Source: Ilumatobacter coccineus
GTDB lineage: Bacteria > Actinomycetota > Acidimicrobiia > Acidimicrobiales > Ilumatobacteraceae
DNA length: 43,578 nt
NCBI GenBank assembly: GCA_002748455.1
Contig: PDSL01000051.1
Location: forward strand, 1 to 43,578
Direction: 5' to 3'
The notes under the pieces are model-generated. The model saw nothing but the letters and a program-made list of their open reading frames with translations. It searched no databases and was not told the DNA's origin. Shown here in pieces: positions 33,054 to 43,243 of this stretch (its first letter is position 1; each line of letters opens with the position of its first letter). The translations under genes were made by a program, and so were the position numbers.

Positions 33054-34600
33054 AGGGGCACGTTCCCGTGTTTGCGTTGGGGCAGGTCTTCACGCTTGGA
33101 CCGCAACATCTCGAATCCGGCGACCACCTTGCGGCGGGTATCGATCGGATCGATCACATCATCGACGATCCCCCGCTCAGCAGCGATATACGGGTTGGCA
33201 TATTTCTCGGTGTATTCGGCCACCAGCTCGGCCCGCCGAGCCGCTGGATCAGCCGACTGCTGCAGCTCACGCCGATACACGATCTCAACCGCCCCCTGAG
33301 GGCCCATCACCGCCAGCTCAGCGCTTGGCCACGCCAGCGACAGATCACAGCCGATCGACTTGGAATCCATCACCACATAGGCACCGCCATAGGCCTTGCG
33401 GGTGGTGATCGCAATCCGGGGCACAGTGGCTTCGCAATAGGCGTAGAGCAGCTTGGCCCCGTGGCGGATGATGCCGCCATATTCCTGGTCGACCCCGGGC
33501 AAGAAGCCGGGCACATCAACAAAGGTGAGGATCGGGATATTGAAGGCATCGCAGGTTCGCACAAACCGGGCCGCCTTCTCGGCCGATTCGATATCGAGGA
33601 CCCCAGCGAGCACCATCGGCTGGTTGCCGACCACCCCGATCGGATGACCATCGACGCGGGCGAAACCACACACGATCGAGGGTGCCCAATGGGCGAAATA
33701 CTCCAAGAACTCACCATCGTCGACTACCGAGGTGATCACCGAATGCATGTCATAGGGCAGGTTGGGTCCATCGGGCAAGACATCGACCAGGTCGGCGCAA
33801 TCCCGATCGGGATCGTCGGTGACCGGTTCGACCGGGGGATGTTCCAGATTGTTGGCTGGCAAGAATGAGAGCAGGAACCTCACCTCATCGAGGACCGCTT
33901 TCTCATCGTCGGCCACAAAGGTTGCCACCCCCGACTTGGTGGCATGTGACATGGCTCCACCGAGTTCTTCGAGGGTCACATCTTCGCCGGTCACCGTCTT
34001 GACCACATCGGGTCCGGTGATGAACATGTGGGAGGTCTCACGCACCATGAAGATGAAGTCGGTCATCGCTGGGCTATAGACCGCTCCCCCAGCGCACGGA
34101 CCAAGGACCACCGAGATCTGGGGAATGACCCCCGACGCGGCCACATTGCGCCGGAAGATGCCGCCATAGCTGGCCAGGCTGACCACGCCTTCTTGGATGC
34201 GAGCTCCAGCGCCATCATTGAGGCCGATCAAGGGGGCACCGGTGGTGGCCGCGAGATCCATGACCTTGTGGATCTTTTCGGCGAAGACTTCGCCGAGGGC
34301 GCCGCCGAACACGGTGAAATCCTGAGAGAACACAAACACCTTGCGTCCTTCGACCGTGCCCCAGCCGGTGATCACCCCATCGGTATAGGGACGCTCGTCA
34401 AGGCCGGCATCGTGGGCTCGATGGCGAGCGAGGAGATCGAGTTCATGAAAACTGCCGTCATCAAGGAAGTACTCGATGCGCTCGCGAGCCAGCATCTTGC
34501 CCTTGGCATGTTGGCGATCGATCGAGCGTTGCGACCCGGCGCTGTAGGCAGCTTCACGCCGCGCATAGAGATCGGCCAACTTGTCCTTCATCGAACTCAC
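33050..34600 (-). CDS. pccB: Acyl-CoA (propionyl/acetyl-CoA) carboxylase beta subunit
   Basis: The carboxyltransferase subunit that moves CO2 from biotin to acyl-CoA, giving methylmalonyl- or malonyl-CoA. The 516-residue protein has [77 protein letters not shown] and [16 protein letters not shown]. In Streptomyces enzymes the residue after GGAY (Asp in PccB, Ile in AccB) sets substrate preference; here it is Val, so acetyl-CoA use is possible. The GTG at 34600 follows a TACTCT box by seven bases. The biotin subunit is not in the window. Confidence 0.92.
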   Translation of the reverse strand: MSSMKDKLADLYARREAAYSAGSQRSIDRQHAKGKMLARERIEYFLDDGSFHELDLLARHRAHDAGLDERPYTDGVITGWGTVEGRKVFVFSQDFTVFGGALGEVFAEKIHKVMDLAATTGAPLIGLNDGAGARIQEGVVSLASYGGIFRRNVAASGVIPQISVVLGPCAGGAVYSPAMTDFIFMVRETSHMFITGPDVVKTVTGEDVTLEELGGAMSHATKSGVATFVADDEKAVLDEVRFLLSFLPANNLEHPPVEPVTDDPDRDCADLVDVLPDGPNLPYDMHSVITSVVDDGEFLEYFAHWAPSIVCGFARVDGHPIGVVGNQPMVLAGVLDIESAEKAARFVRTCDAFNIPILTFVDVPGFLPGVDQEYGGIIRHGAKLLYAYCEATVPRIAITTRKAYGGAYVVMDSKSIGCDLSLAWPSAELAVMGPQGAVEIVYRRELQQSADPAARRAELVAEYTEKYANPYIAAERGIVDDVIDPIDTRRKVVAGFEMLRSKREDLPQRKHGNVPL

Positions 34601-34607
34601 AAGGCTG

Positions 34608-34613
34608 AGAGTA
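34608..34613 (-). promoter_or_regulatory. -10-like box TACTCT before the carboxylase gene
   Basis: TACTCT ends seven bases before the GTG at 34600, with no ribosome site between, which fits a leaderless message. Confidence 0.45.
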
Positions 34614-34647
34614 CTCGACCTCGGCGAAAGCCCTCGCCACGGGCCGA

Positions 34648-36837
34648 TCAGTTCATCCGACGGACCGCGTCGACGATCATGTCCGGCTGGACCAAGACCA
34701 CATTGGCAGCATCACCTAAGGGAATGAAGGTGTCCACCGCAGCCACTCGAGCCAGATCGCCCCGATATCCCGCATCGATCAGCTCAGCGATCACCCCTTC
34801 GGCGACACCCCCGGTGCGCCGGGTTTCATCGACGATGAGGACCCGGCCAAACCGTTCAGCGTGTTCGATGATCTGGTCGATCGGGAGAGGGTTGAGCCAT
34901 CTCATGTCGAAGACCCCAACCGAGATGCCCTCAGCGCTGAGCTGGCGGGCAGCCTGGAGTGAGAGAAACACCCCGTTGGCCCAGGACACGATCAAGACAT
35001 CGACCCCATCGCGCACCAGACGTCCCGAACCAATCGGGATATGGGTCTCCCCCCATCGCTCCGGTGGTTCATAGTCGGCAGTCCACAAGCCATCGCCCGG
35101 CTCATGGAGGTCGCGGGTGTGATAGAGAGCGATCGGCTCCAGATAGGCCGACACCGTCCCATCGGTCTCGGCAGCGGCAACACAGGTGCGCAGCATGGCC
35201 GCGGCATCAGCGGGATGGCTTGGCGAGGCGATCACCAAGCCGGGAATGTCACGCAGAACAGCGACCGAATGATCGTTGTGGAAATGGCCACCAAAGCCTT
35301 TTTGGTAGGCGTATGACGCAATACGAACCACCATCGGGTTGACATATTGGCCATTGGAGAAGAACGACAAGCTGGCTGCTTCGCCCCTCAACTGGTCTTC
35401 AGCATTGTGGAGGTAGGCCAAGTACTGGATCTCGGGGATCGGCACAAAACCGGATACCGCAGCACCGAGGGCCAATCCCAAGATGGTCTGTTCGTCGAGG
35501 ATCGAGTCAAACACCCGATCGGGGCCGAACTGTTTACGCAGGCCTCGGGTGAGTCCGTAGACGCCACCCTTGACCGCCACATCTTCACCGAAGGCCAGGG
35601 TGGTCGGCGATGCCGCGAAGATGTCGTGGAGGGTCCGGTTGATCGTTTCGGCCAGGGTCAACGGGCCAGCATCTTCGGGCAAGGTGGCACCGAAGGCCCT
35701 GGTTCGGTCCTCGCCCACCTGGGAGGCCACCCGTTGCGCCACCGCATCAGCCCGGCGGGGCGCCAAGGGGGCGATCACCGCAGCCGGGGTGGTCAAGGTG
35801 GCATCACCGACCAGGTCGAGAGCGAGCTGACGGGTGGTCGCGGTGGTCTCCAGATAGAGATCAACCAAGTCGCCGGGCCCGGCCAGACCGGTATCGACCA
35901 TGGTCCGCGCTGTCGCCAGCAGGGGATCGTGACGATAGTCGGCTCGAATCTCATCGGCCCGTCGGTAGGCCGCTTCCAGGTCGCTGCCGGCATGACCGAG
36001 ATAGCGCACCGTGCGCAGATGGATCAAGCCCGGCGTGCCGGTGGAACGAATCTGGTCGGCCAGCTCAGCGGTGGCGCCATACACCTGAGCGGGATCGGTT
36101 CCCTCAACCGCCACATAGGTCAGTTCGGGGCGGTGAGCAAAGACCGACTCGATCCATCCGGTCGGCGTGGGGGTGCTGATCCCCAACCCATTGTCTTCGC
36201 ACACCAAGAGGAGGGGTACGGGCACACCCTGATGGGCCAGGGCACACGCCGCGTTGACCGCCCCTTGAACGGTGGAGTGATTGGCTGACGCGTCGCCAAA
36301 CGATGACACCGCCAACGCATCATCAGGCCACGGTGATGCCACCTCAAGTTGGCGGGCTCGGCCGATGGCGAAGGCAACGCCCAGCGACCGCGGCACCTGG
36401 GAACCGATCGTTGAGGTTTGGGGGATGATCGCCAGATCGTGACGACCAAACACCTTGTGACGACCCCCAGCGATCGGTTCATCGACGAGGGCCAACATCC
36501 CCGAGAGCACATCTCGAATCGGGTCCGACCCATCGACCTGGGCTGCCCGAGCGCAATAGAACCCGCCCGATCGATAGTGCAGCAGGGCCGGATCGGTCGG
36601 TCGCAGGGCCGCGGCGATCGCCGCATTGCTCTCGTGACCGGCAGAGCCGATCGTGTAGTACCCGTGTCCTTGGGCCCGCAACCACCGAGCGGTGTGGTCG
36701 AGCACTCGGGATCGGACCTGGGCCAAGAAAATCGCCGATAGGTCGCACCCCACCGCAGGAACTGGTGATGCGGTGAGCTGACCGATGCCGTCTAAGAGAG
36801 CGGTTTCGAGTTCGTGCAGATCGTCGGGGCGCTCCAC
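34648..36837 (-). CDS. Fused E1 alpha-beta 2-oxo acid dehydrogenase (branched-chain type)
   Basis: The thiamine-diphosphate E1 component that decarboxylates 2-oxo acids and passes the acyl group to lipoyl-E2. Alpha part, residues 1 to about 340: [29 protein letters not shown] and the ThDP motif [19 protein letters not shown]...CEDNGLGIS. Beta part, about 385-729: [34 protein letters not shown] and [10 protein letters not shown]. These are normally two genes; here they are one chain. The GTG at 36837 has TACCGT seven bases upstream; a GTG at 36846 is an alternative. E2 and E3 are not in view. Close to the carboxylase genes, consistent with branched-chain amino acid breakdown. Confidence 0.9.
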   Translation of the reverse strand: MERPDDLHELETALLDGIGQLTASPVPAVGCDLSAIFLAQVRSRVLDHTARWLRAQGHGYYTIGSAGHESNAAIAAALRPTDPALLHYRSGGFYCARAAQVDGSDPIRDVLSGMLALVDEPIAGGRHKVFGRHDLAIIPQTSTIGSQVPRSLGVAFAIGRARQLEVASPWPDDALAVSSFGDASANHSTVQGAVNAACALAHQGVPVPLLLVCEDNGLGISTPTPTGWIESVFAHRPELTYVAVEGTDPAQVYGATAELADQIRSTGTPGLIHLRTVRYLGHAGSDLEAAYRRADEIRADYRHDPLLATARTMVDTGLAGPGDLVDLYLETTATTRQLALDLVGDATLTTPAAVIAPLAPRRADAVAQRVASQVGEDRTRAFGATLPEDAGPLTLAETINRTLHDIFAASPTTLAFGEDVAVKGGVYGLTRGLRKQFGPDRVFDSILDEQTILGLALGAAVSGFVPIPEIQYLAYLHNAEDQLRGEAASLSFFSNGQYVNPMVVRIASYAYQKGFGGHFHNDHSVAVLRDIPGLVIASPSHPADAAAMLRTCVAAAETDGTVSAYLEPIALYHTRDLHEPGDGLWTADYEPPERWGETHIPIGSGRLVRDGVDVLIVSWANGVFLSLQAARQLSAEGISVGVFDMRWLNPLPIDQIIEHAERFGRVLIVDETRRTGGVAEGVIAELIDAGYRGDLARVAAVDTFIPLGDAANVVLVQPDMIVDAVRRMN

Positions 36838-36844
36838 TCGACGC

Positions 36845-36850
36845 ACGGTA
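36845..36850 (-). promoter_or_regulatory. -10-like box TACCGT before the E1 gene
   Basis: TACCGT ends seven bases before the GTG at 36837. The same hexamer and spacing occur at 7665-7670. Confidence 0.4.
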
Positions 36851-36912
36851 CTTCAACCAAGCCCCACTCTCCCACCCCACGCCTCCATGGTGGCGGTCTG
36901 GCTTGATCCTTC

Positions 36913-36918
36913 TACGAT
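36913..36918 (+). promoter_or_regulatory. -10-like box TACGAT before the YihY gene
   Basis: TACGAT ends six bases before the GTG at 36925. With the E1 box at 36845-36850 it forms a compact divergent promoter region. Confidence 0.4.
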
Positions 36919-36924
36919 CGTGAC

Positions 36925-38070
36925 GTGGCTTCGACCGGACCAGATAAGACCAAGCTCGGAGTGATCTCGTCAGCCTTGACAGCGATCGCCCTCATCACCA
37001 CCTCACGCCGGATCACCCCCGCTGAGCCGATTCCGACAACGACCGAACCCGAGTTCACCTCGGTTGATAAGCCCGAGCAGGGGCCAAAGAAGATCCTGTG
37101 GGCGATCGATCAGTTCCAGCGGTCACATCGGGCGCTGGGGTTTCCGATCGCTGTCTTGCGCAAGTTCGGCCAGGATCGGGCTGGCTATCTCGCCGCCCTG
37201 GTCGCCTATTTCGGCTTCTTCTCGATCTTTCCGCTCATGATGGCGTTTACCTCAGGTTTGGGGTTCATCGTGACCGACCCTGACAAGCAACAACGCTTTG
37301 CCGAGGTGGCTGCCGACCAGATTCCGGTGGTTGGCACCACGATCAAGCAGTCGGCTGGGCAGATCGAGGGGTCGGGCATCACCTTGGTGCTGGGTATCGC
37401 AGTCGCCTTGTGGTCGGGGCTCAAGATCATTGATGCCATGCAGAACGCGATGAACAGTGTGTGGGATGTTCCACCCTTTCAACGACCCAATATGGCCAAG
37501 AAGCGGGCCCGTAGCCTGGCCATGCTCTTCGTGATCGGTGGTGGCTTGGCGATCTCGATCGCGGCATCGAGTGTGGCCAATGTGCTCGACTTCCTGCCCG
37601 GTGGGGGCCGCTTCACCCTGTGGGGGGTCAGCTTGGCGTTTTCGATCGTGCTCTATCTGGTCTCGTTCCAATTGCTTACCGACATGAAACTGACCTGGAA
37701 GCACCTCATACCCGGAGCGGTGGTTGGCGGTATCGCCTGGTGGGCGCTCCAAACCTTTGGGACGCCCCTGATTGCCCGCCAGCAGGCCAATGCTGGTGAA
37801 ACCTATGGCAGTTTTGGGGCGATCATCGCCTTGTTGTTCTTCTTGTTTATCGCTGCCCAGCTCTCGATCCTGGCTGCCGAAGTTGGGGTGGTGAAAGCCC
37901 GCAAGCTGTGGCCCCGCAGCATCTATCCCAAGGCCTTCACCGAAGCTGATCTCGAGGTCTTCCGCACCGAGGCTCGCGGGACTCGGTTGAGCGATCAGTA
38001 CGACATTCGGATCGTGCCGGCCCGCTCACGGCGCAAACCAACTCCACCTGAGGACACCTCCAGCGACTGA
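36925..38070 (+). CDS. YihY/BrkB-family membrane protein
   Basis: A 381-residue inner-membrane protein with about six helices after an 80-residue cytosolic N terminus. Family sequence is seen in AGYLAALVAYFGFFSIFPLMM, LWSGLKIIDAMQNAMNSVW, LIPGAVVGGIAWWALQTFG and YGSFGAIIALLFFLFIAAQLSILAAEV. The tail is basic and proline-rich. The function of the family is not settled, although some members were called ribonuclease BN in error. The GTG start fits the TACGAT box. Confidence 0.9.
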   Translation: MASTGPDKTKLGVISSALTAIALITTSRRITPAEPIPTTTEPEFTSVDKPEQGPKKILWAIDQFQRSHRALGFPIAVLRKFGQDRAGYLAALVAYFGFFSIFPLMMAFTSGLGFIVTDPDKQQRFAEVAADQIPVVGTTIKQSAGQIEGSGITLVLGIAVALWSGLKIIDAMQNAMNSVWDVPPFQRPNMAKKRARSLAMLFVIGGGLAISIAASSVANVLDFLPGGGRFTLWGVSLAFSIVLYLVSFQLLTDMKLTWKHLIPGAVVGGIAWWALQTFGTPLIARQQANAGETYGSFGAIIALLFFLFIAAQLSILAAEVGVVKARKLWPRSIYPKAFTEADLEVFRTEARGTRLSDQYDIRIVPARSRRKPTPPEDTSSD

Positions 38071-38221
38071 GTCAGCGATCACGACACCGACGCAAGATCT
38101 CCACCCGCCGGCAGCGCCCACGAGGACTGGAGCGGTGCCGACAATGCTGCGGACAACCTGGTCGGTGGTGATCAGCGATGCTTCCCCAGCGAGGAGATCG
38201 TCGCCCCGATCGACCGACGCC

Positions 38222-38227
38222 TAGAGT
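38222..38227 (+). promoter_or_regulatory. -10-like box TAGAGT before the amidohydrolase
   Basis: TAGAGT ends eight bases before the ATG at 38236. AGGTGG lies between, so a ribosome site on a very short leader is also possible. Confidence 0.4.
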
Positions 38228-38235
38228 CAGGTGGC

Positions 38236-39456
38236 ATGACGCGCACCTTGTTCGCCAACGGAACGATCTATGACGGCACCCGCGCTGAGCCGACCGCCGG
38301 CGATCTTGTGGTTGAGGATGGTCGGATTGTCGAGGTGGGGCCCGGGCTTGATGGTGATGTGATCGTCGACTGCAGCGGCCGGTGGATCTCGCCGGGATTC
38401 TTCGATTCCCATGTCCATGTGGTGTTTAGCGGTGTGGACTACATCCAGATGGTCGCCTCACCCTTCAGCTTGGCCTTCTATCTCGCTGCCAAGAATCTGT
38501 CTCGCACCCTCGATATTGGGGTGACCTCGATTCGTGATGCTGGTGGTGCCGATCTCGGCATCAAGGCAGCGATCGAACAGGGCCTGATCCGTGGACCTCG
38601 GATGCAGATCTCGCTCGTCATGATCAGCCAAACCGGCGGTCACGGCGATAGCTGGCTACCGAGCGGGGTTGAGGTTCCGCTCTTGCCCCCTCATCCAGGA
38701 CGGCCCGATCCGATCGTGGATGGCGCTGAAGAGGTGCGTAAGAAGGTGCGTGAACTCATCCGCGATGGTGCCGACGTGATCAAGTGTGCAACCTCAGGTG
38801 GGGTGATGTCGCCGGGCACCAACCCTCGTCTGGGCCATTTCCGTGATGATGAGATCGCCATGATGGTCAATGAGGCTGCCGCTGCTGGACTCTCGGTGAT
38901 GGCCCACGCTCAGGCGACCGAGGGGATCAAGACCGCGATTCGCAATGGGGTTCGCTCGATCGAACACGGCATCTTCCTCGATGATGAAGCGATCGAGATG
39001 ATGATCGAACACGGCACCTGGCTGGTGCCCACCCTCCATGCTCCTCGAGCGGTGGTGGCCCAGGCCGATGCTGGCGCGTCGATACCCGAATCGTCGATCC
39101 GCAAGGCTCGCGAGGTGATCGACACCCACGATGACAGTGTGCGGCGAGCCCACGAAGCCGGGGTCAAGATCGCGATGGGCACCGATTGCGGGGTGGGAGC
39201 TCACGGCACCAATCTTGATGAGTTGAGGTTCATGAACGAGGTGGGGATGACCCCGATCGAGGTCCTTCACGCCACCACCGGTTCGGCAGCTGATCTCTTT
39301 GGTGTCGCTGAGGATCGAGGTCGGCTTGCTCCTGGACAGCGAGCTGATCTGGTCATCCTCGAGGGCGATCCCGCCGATATGAGCGATGTCGCTGCTCAGG
39401 TGCGCGAGGTCTATCTCGATGGCGCGCTCATGGCCCCGACCGGCACTCCCACCTGA
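38236..39456 (+). CDS. Metal-dependent amidohydrolase (prolidase-like)
   Basis: A 406-residue TIM-barrel hydrolase with a binuclear metal site. Ligands visible are the HVH pair near residues 59-61 (FFDSHVHVVF), a lysine likely carbamylated in DVIKCATSGG, histidines in VMAHAQ and SIEHGIF, and an aspartate in AMGTDCG. Dipeptidase-type relatives of this group cleave Xaa-Pro or related dipeptides; the substrate here is not certain. The C-terminal beta part ends QVREVYLDG. Starts an apparent plus-strand run that includes the esterase gene 12 bases later. Confidence 0.9.
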   Translation: MTRTLFANGTIYDGTRAEPTAGDLVVEDGRIVEVGPGLDGDVIVDCSGRWISPGFFDSHVHVVFSGVDYIQMVASPFSLAFYLAAKNLSRTLDIGVTSIRDAGGADLGIKAAIEQGLIRGPRMQISLVMISQTGGHGDSWLPSGVEVPLLPPHPGRPDPIVDGAEEVRKKVRELIRDGADVIKCATSGGVMSPGTNPRLGHFRDDEIAMMVNEAAAAGLSVMAHAQATEGIKTAIRNGVRSIEHGIFLDDEAIEMMIEHGTWLVPTLHAPRAVVAQADAGASIPESSIRKAREVIDTHDDSVRRAHEAGVKIAMGTDCGVGAHGTNLDELRFMNEVGMTPIEVLHATTGSAADLFGVAEDRGRLAPGQRADLVILEGDPADMSDVAAQVREVYLDGALMAPTGTPT

Positions 39457-39468
39457 TCGGGCATCTCG

Positions 39469-40248
39469 ATGGATACTCCGGTCTTGCTCGACCCCTTGTG
39501 TGCCCCGGTTGCCCTCGATGGCAACACCGATGACGCCATCGTTTTGGTTCATGGATTCACCGGTTCACCAGCCCATTTTCGACCGATGGCCAGCGCGCTC
39601 CACGAGCGGGGCTTCACCGTGCGGGTGCCTCGTCTTGCCGGTCATGGCACCTCGCTGGAGGATATGGCGACCACGGGGATCGATGACTGGATCGATTCGG
39701 CACGCACCACGCTTGACGAGCTTGATGGGTTCGGTCGAATCCATCTGGCCGGATTGTCGATGGGGGGATTGATCTCGCTGATCTTGGCTGCCGAGGGCCG
39801 GGCCACCACGGTGACCACGATCAATTCACCGATCGTGACCCGAGCGCCAAGCTTGTTCTTGTCACCGATCGCCAAATATCTGGTGCCCAAGGTGTCGTGG
39901 CCCAGCAGTGACCCGCCAGCTCATCTTGAGCCCGAGATGGCCCGCTATCTGATCACCTATAACGGGTTCATGATGGCCTCAGCAGCCCAGCTGGTCGAAC
40001 TGATCGGACGGGCCCTGTGGGCCGCCCGCCAGGTGACCATTCCTGCCCTGGTGGTCCAGTCCTGCACCGATGAATCGGTGTGCCCGGGTTCGGCTCGGAT
40101 CATCGCCCGAGCCTTGGGGCCGACCACCACCCGGATGTGGATTGCCGAGTCGATCCATTCGGCGGTACTCGATCGGCAACGCCATCGCATCGAGGCCGAA
40201 TTGTGTGACCTGATCGCTCGGTCAGCAAACAATGTTGCACCCCGATGA
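39469..40248 (+). CDS. Alpha/beta hydrolase, carboxylesterase or monoacylglycerol lipase type
   Basis: A 259-residue soluble esterase. It has VLVHGFTGSPAHFRPMA (oxyanion), RLAGHGTSLEDM, the nucleophile elbow AGLSMGGLIS and SCTDESVCPGSA with the likely acid residue. ESIHSAVLD carries the catalytic histidine. This pattern is that of small carboxylesterases (Est30-like) and monoacylglycerol lipases. No strong ribosome site is visible. Its end overlaps the start of the nuclease gene. Confidence 0.88.
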   Translation: MDTPVLLDPLCAPVALDGNTDDAIVLVHGFTGSPAHFRPMASALHERGFTVRVPRLAGHGTSLEDMATTGIDDWIDSARTTLDELDGFGRIHLAGLSMGGLISLILAAEGRATTVTTINSPIVTRAPSLFLSPIAKYLVPKVSWPSSDPPAHLEPEMARYLITYNGFMMASAAQLVELIGRALWAARQVTIPALVVQSCTDESVCPGSARIIARALGPTTTRMWIAESIHSAVLDRQRHRIEAELCDLIARSANNVAPR

Positions 40249-43243
40249 GATACTCGATCCTGTGATCGACACGGTCAGTTCTGGCAGCCAGCTTCCCGCC
40301 GCGGTGGCGGAGGCGATCAACCGGCTTCGATCGGATGATCTTGTGGATGATCCCTTTGCTGACGTGGTCATCATCACCCCTCCCGATGCCACCGCCAACA
40401 CCTTGCAGCACCGTCTTCCCTTGATCACCCACGAGCGGGGACGGGGCATGTCGGGCATCCGGTTCGCCACCCCGTTTGCCCTGGCTCGACACCTGGTGGA
40501 AGCGGTCGACGGTCCGCTCCAGATGGTGCGTCCCCATCTGTTGGCTGCCGCGGTCCGATCGGTCCTCGCTACCAACTGTCCAGATGCGCTGACGACAACT
40601 GCTGATCATCCAGCCACGATCGACGCGATCGTGTCACTCACCGAAGACCTCCGTTTTGTGTCGCTCTCCGACCGCCGGATGGCCAATGTGCTGGCGGGGT
40701 CAACGCCGGGTCGTCAAGCGGTGATCGAGGTGGCCGATCAGGCTCGATCGATGCTTCGATCGGCAGGCTATGTCAGCGAGGCTGACATCCTGGCTCGGGC
40801 TACCGAGATCGTCAGCTCACCTGATGCACTGCCATCAGGGCATCGATCGGTGATCGTGGCATCGACAACCTTCGATCCGGCCCTGGTCGATTTTCTCAGC
40901 CACTACGCCGCCATCGGTGACACCCGGGTGGTGATGTTGGGGTCGTGGAGCGATGATCGTGAGCTTGCTGCTCAGGTGACCCGGATTGCCAAGCAGGCTC
41001 CTCCCCCATCGTCAGCCCAAAGATCAGCACCGATCTCGGTGACCTCGTGTCCCGACCACGATGAAGAAGTCCGCCACGTGATGAGGTCGATTGCCTCCCT
41101 TGCTGACAAGGGGGTTTCACTCGACCGGATCGCCCTCCTGCTGCCCACACTTGATCCCTATCTGAGGGTGGTGACCGACCATCTCGACCGGGCGGGGATT
41201 GGCTGGTCGGGGGTGTCACCAACCACCTTGGCCGAGTCCCTCGCTGGCCAGGTGGTTCGCCTGGCTCTGGCGGCTCGTCGCCAACCCGACCGCCGTCATC
41301 TCTTGGATCTCTTGTCACTGGTGCCCCAGCGGGCGAGTGCCAACGAATCCCATCGCGATCCAGCCCGGTGGCGTCGATTGACCCAGCGAATCGGTCTGGC
41401 CACCGAGCACGATTGGGAATCAGCCCATGATGCCCTCCAGCGGGATCAAGCCGAACGGGCCGAGCGGCGTCAACGTCAGGGATTGGCTCCGACAACCGAT
41501 GCTGATGCTGCCGATATCGATCAGCTCACCGCCCTACTCGATCTGGTGGAGGTGGTGCGATCCCATCTTGATCAGATCACCCGAGCGACGAGATGGCGAA
41601 CCGCAAGCCGGGCCGCCCATGATCTGCTCACCCTTCTGATCGGTGGCGAGCAGTGGCGATCGGCCCGCTGGGCTGATCTGCCGGCATGGCAACGTGATGC
41701 TGCCACCACGATCATGTCCTCGATCGATGCCTTAGCCGGCTTGGACGCTGCTCGCCTCTCGGTTGACTACACCCCCGATGCCTTCGAACGAGCGATCGGT
41801 GACCTGCTTGAGCATCATGCCAATTCCCGCCCCCCGACCGCCGGTGGTGTCCAGGTGCGCCGAGTCACCGATGGGGTCTGTCTTGATGCCGACCGGATCT
41901 TTGTCGTTGGCGCCATCGAGGGGATCTTTCCTCCGCCGCGCTCTGGGGGCTTGTTCACCCCAGCCCACCGTGATAGCCCGGCAGCCGATGTGCTCGCCCA
42001 TAGTGCCTGGACCAGCGATCAGGTACGACGGGCCTGGGCCTCGCTCGCTGCGGGGACAGCACCGATCGAGGTGTCGTGGCCTCGAGCCAATCTGCGCCAA
42101 GGTGGCGAAAACTTCCGATCCCGGTTGCTGCCAACCACCACATCCGACCACGAGGTGGCGACCCATGCCGATGGACTTCATCACGGTCGGGCCCTCACCG
42201 TCGCCGAGGGGGCGTTCGCCGTGGCCCGTCCGTGGACCCGGTCACCGATCATTCATCGCCGAGCGAAGGCCTTGGTGAGTCGCACCCTGACGGAACCGAC
42301 CAGCTATGACGGGATGATCGGTAACGCTGCCGCGGATCCATCCGAGCGTGTGTATGCGGTGACATCACTTGAACGTCTAGCTCGCTGTGGGGTGTCCTAC
42401 CTCTACCGCCAGGTGCTCGGGGTCGGCGAAGATGAGGACGATCCTGCGGTGGTCAACGAGATCTCGCCGCTCACCCGGGGCAGCCTGGTGCATGCGGTGC
42501 TCTACGATCTAGCAGCTTCCTGGCTGAGCCAAGATCCGATGAGCCGACCGAAATGGCTGGGTGATGACCACCTTCCCGACCTGAGGGCTGCGGTGGCCGA
42601 ACGGGTTGCCGTGCACGAACGCACCCTGGCCGAACACCGCCAGCTCGGCCATCCGATCCGGTGGGCCTTGGAACGTGACCTGATCATCACCCGGATCGTG
42701 AACGCGCTTGAAGCCGAGCGGGCGACCGGTCGTGAGCCCTTGGCTGCCGAGTTCTCGTTTGGTGATGCAGCGAGCTCGCCCCATGTGATCGACACCGCTG
42801 CGGGCCCGCTGGCACTGCGGGGGGTGATCGACCGCATCGATCGGGTTGGTGATGCCGCGGCGGTGACCGACTTCAAGGTGATATCAAGCTCGTTTGCGCC
42901 GAACTTTGTTGCCGATGATCCCACCGAAGGCGGAGCCAAGCTCCAGCTTCCCCTCTATGCCGAGGTAGCTGCAACAGTGTTTGGTGGCGAGCTGGGGGCG
43001 CCGGCCTATCGCTATATCGGGCCATCTCAGGTCACCGATCGGGTGCTGCCCGACTCGGGTCACGCCCATGCCCATGCAGCGCTCGATGTCTTGGCCGATC
43101 GACTGGTACGCGGCGATTTTCGACCTGGTCAGCCTGATCCCACGTGGGGATGTCCCGACTGTTGCCCTGATGGGTTGGGCCGTACCGAGGTGACCACCCG
43201 TGTCCAGCGGTTTGTCACCTCTGAGGATGGAGCTCCGTCATGA
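40232..43243 (+). CDS. addB: AddB-like nuclease subunit of a double-strand-break repair complex
   Basis: A 1003-residue protein. The N-terminal part resembles an inactive UvrD-like helicase (no Walker A is seen). The C-terminal part is a RecB-type nuclease: GVIDRID near 866, VTDFKV near 879 and LQLPLYAE near 904, with catalytic Asp, Asp-x-Lys and the Gln-x-x-x-Tyr. A cysteine in LARCGVSYLYRQ (about 719) and the terminal GCPDCCPDG (about 973-978) give the four-cysteine iron-sulfur staple expected of AddB. The start at 40232 overlaps the esterase; a GTG at 40262 is possible. It overlaps the AddA-like gene by four bases. Confidence 0.87.
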   Translation: MLHPDEILDPVIDTVSSGSQLPAAVAEAINRLRSDDLVDDPFADVVIITPPDATANTLQHRLPLITHERGRGMSGIRFATPFALARHLVEAVDGPLQMVRPHLLAAAVRSVLATNCPDALTTTADHPATIDAIVSLTEDLRFVSLSDRRMANVLAGSTPGRQAVIEVADQARSMLRSAGYVSEADILARATEIVSSPDALPSGHRSVIVASTTFDPALVDFLSHYAAIGDTRVVMLGSWSDDRELAAQVTRIAKQAPPPSSAQRSAPISVTSCPDHDEEVRHVMRSIASLADKGVSLDRIALLLPTLDPYLRVVTDHLDRAGIGWSGVSPTTLAESLAGQVVRLALAARRQPDRRHLLDLLSLVPQRASANESHRDPARWRRLTQRIGLATEHDWESAHDALQRDQAERAERRQRQGLAPTTDADAADIDQLTALLDLVEVVRSHLDQITRATRWRTASRAAHDLLTLLIGGEQWRSARWADLPAWQRDAATTIMSSIDALAGLDAARLSVDYTPDAFERAIGDLLEHHANSRPPTAGGVQVRRVTDGVCLDADRIFVVGAIEGIFPPPRSGGLFTPAHRDSPAADVLAHSAWTSDQVRRAWASLAAGTAPIEVSWPRANLRQGGENFRSRLLPTTTSDHEVATHADGLHHGRALTVAEGAFAVARPWTRSPIIHRRAKALVSRTLTEPTSYDGMIGNAAADPSERVYAVTSLERLARCGVSYLYRQVLGVGEDEDDPAVVNEISPLTRGSLVHAVLYDLAASWLSQDPMSRPKWLGDDHLPDLRAAVAERVAVHERTLAEHRQLGHPIRWALERDLIITRIVNALEAERATGREPLAAEFSFGDAASSPHVIDTAAGPLALRGVIDRIDRVGDAAAVTDFKVISSSFAPNFVADDPTEGGAKLQLPLYAEVAATVFGGELGAPAYRYIGPSQVTDRVLPDSGHAHAHAALDVLADRLVRGDFRPGQPDPTWGCPDCCPDGLGRTEVTTRVQRFVTSEDGAPS

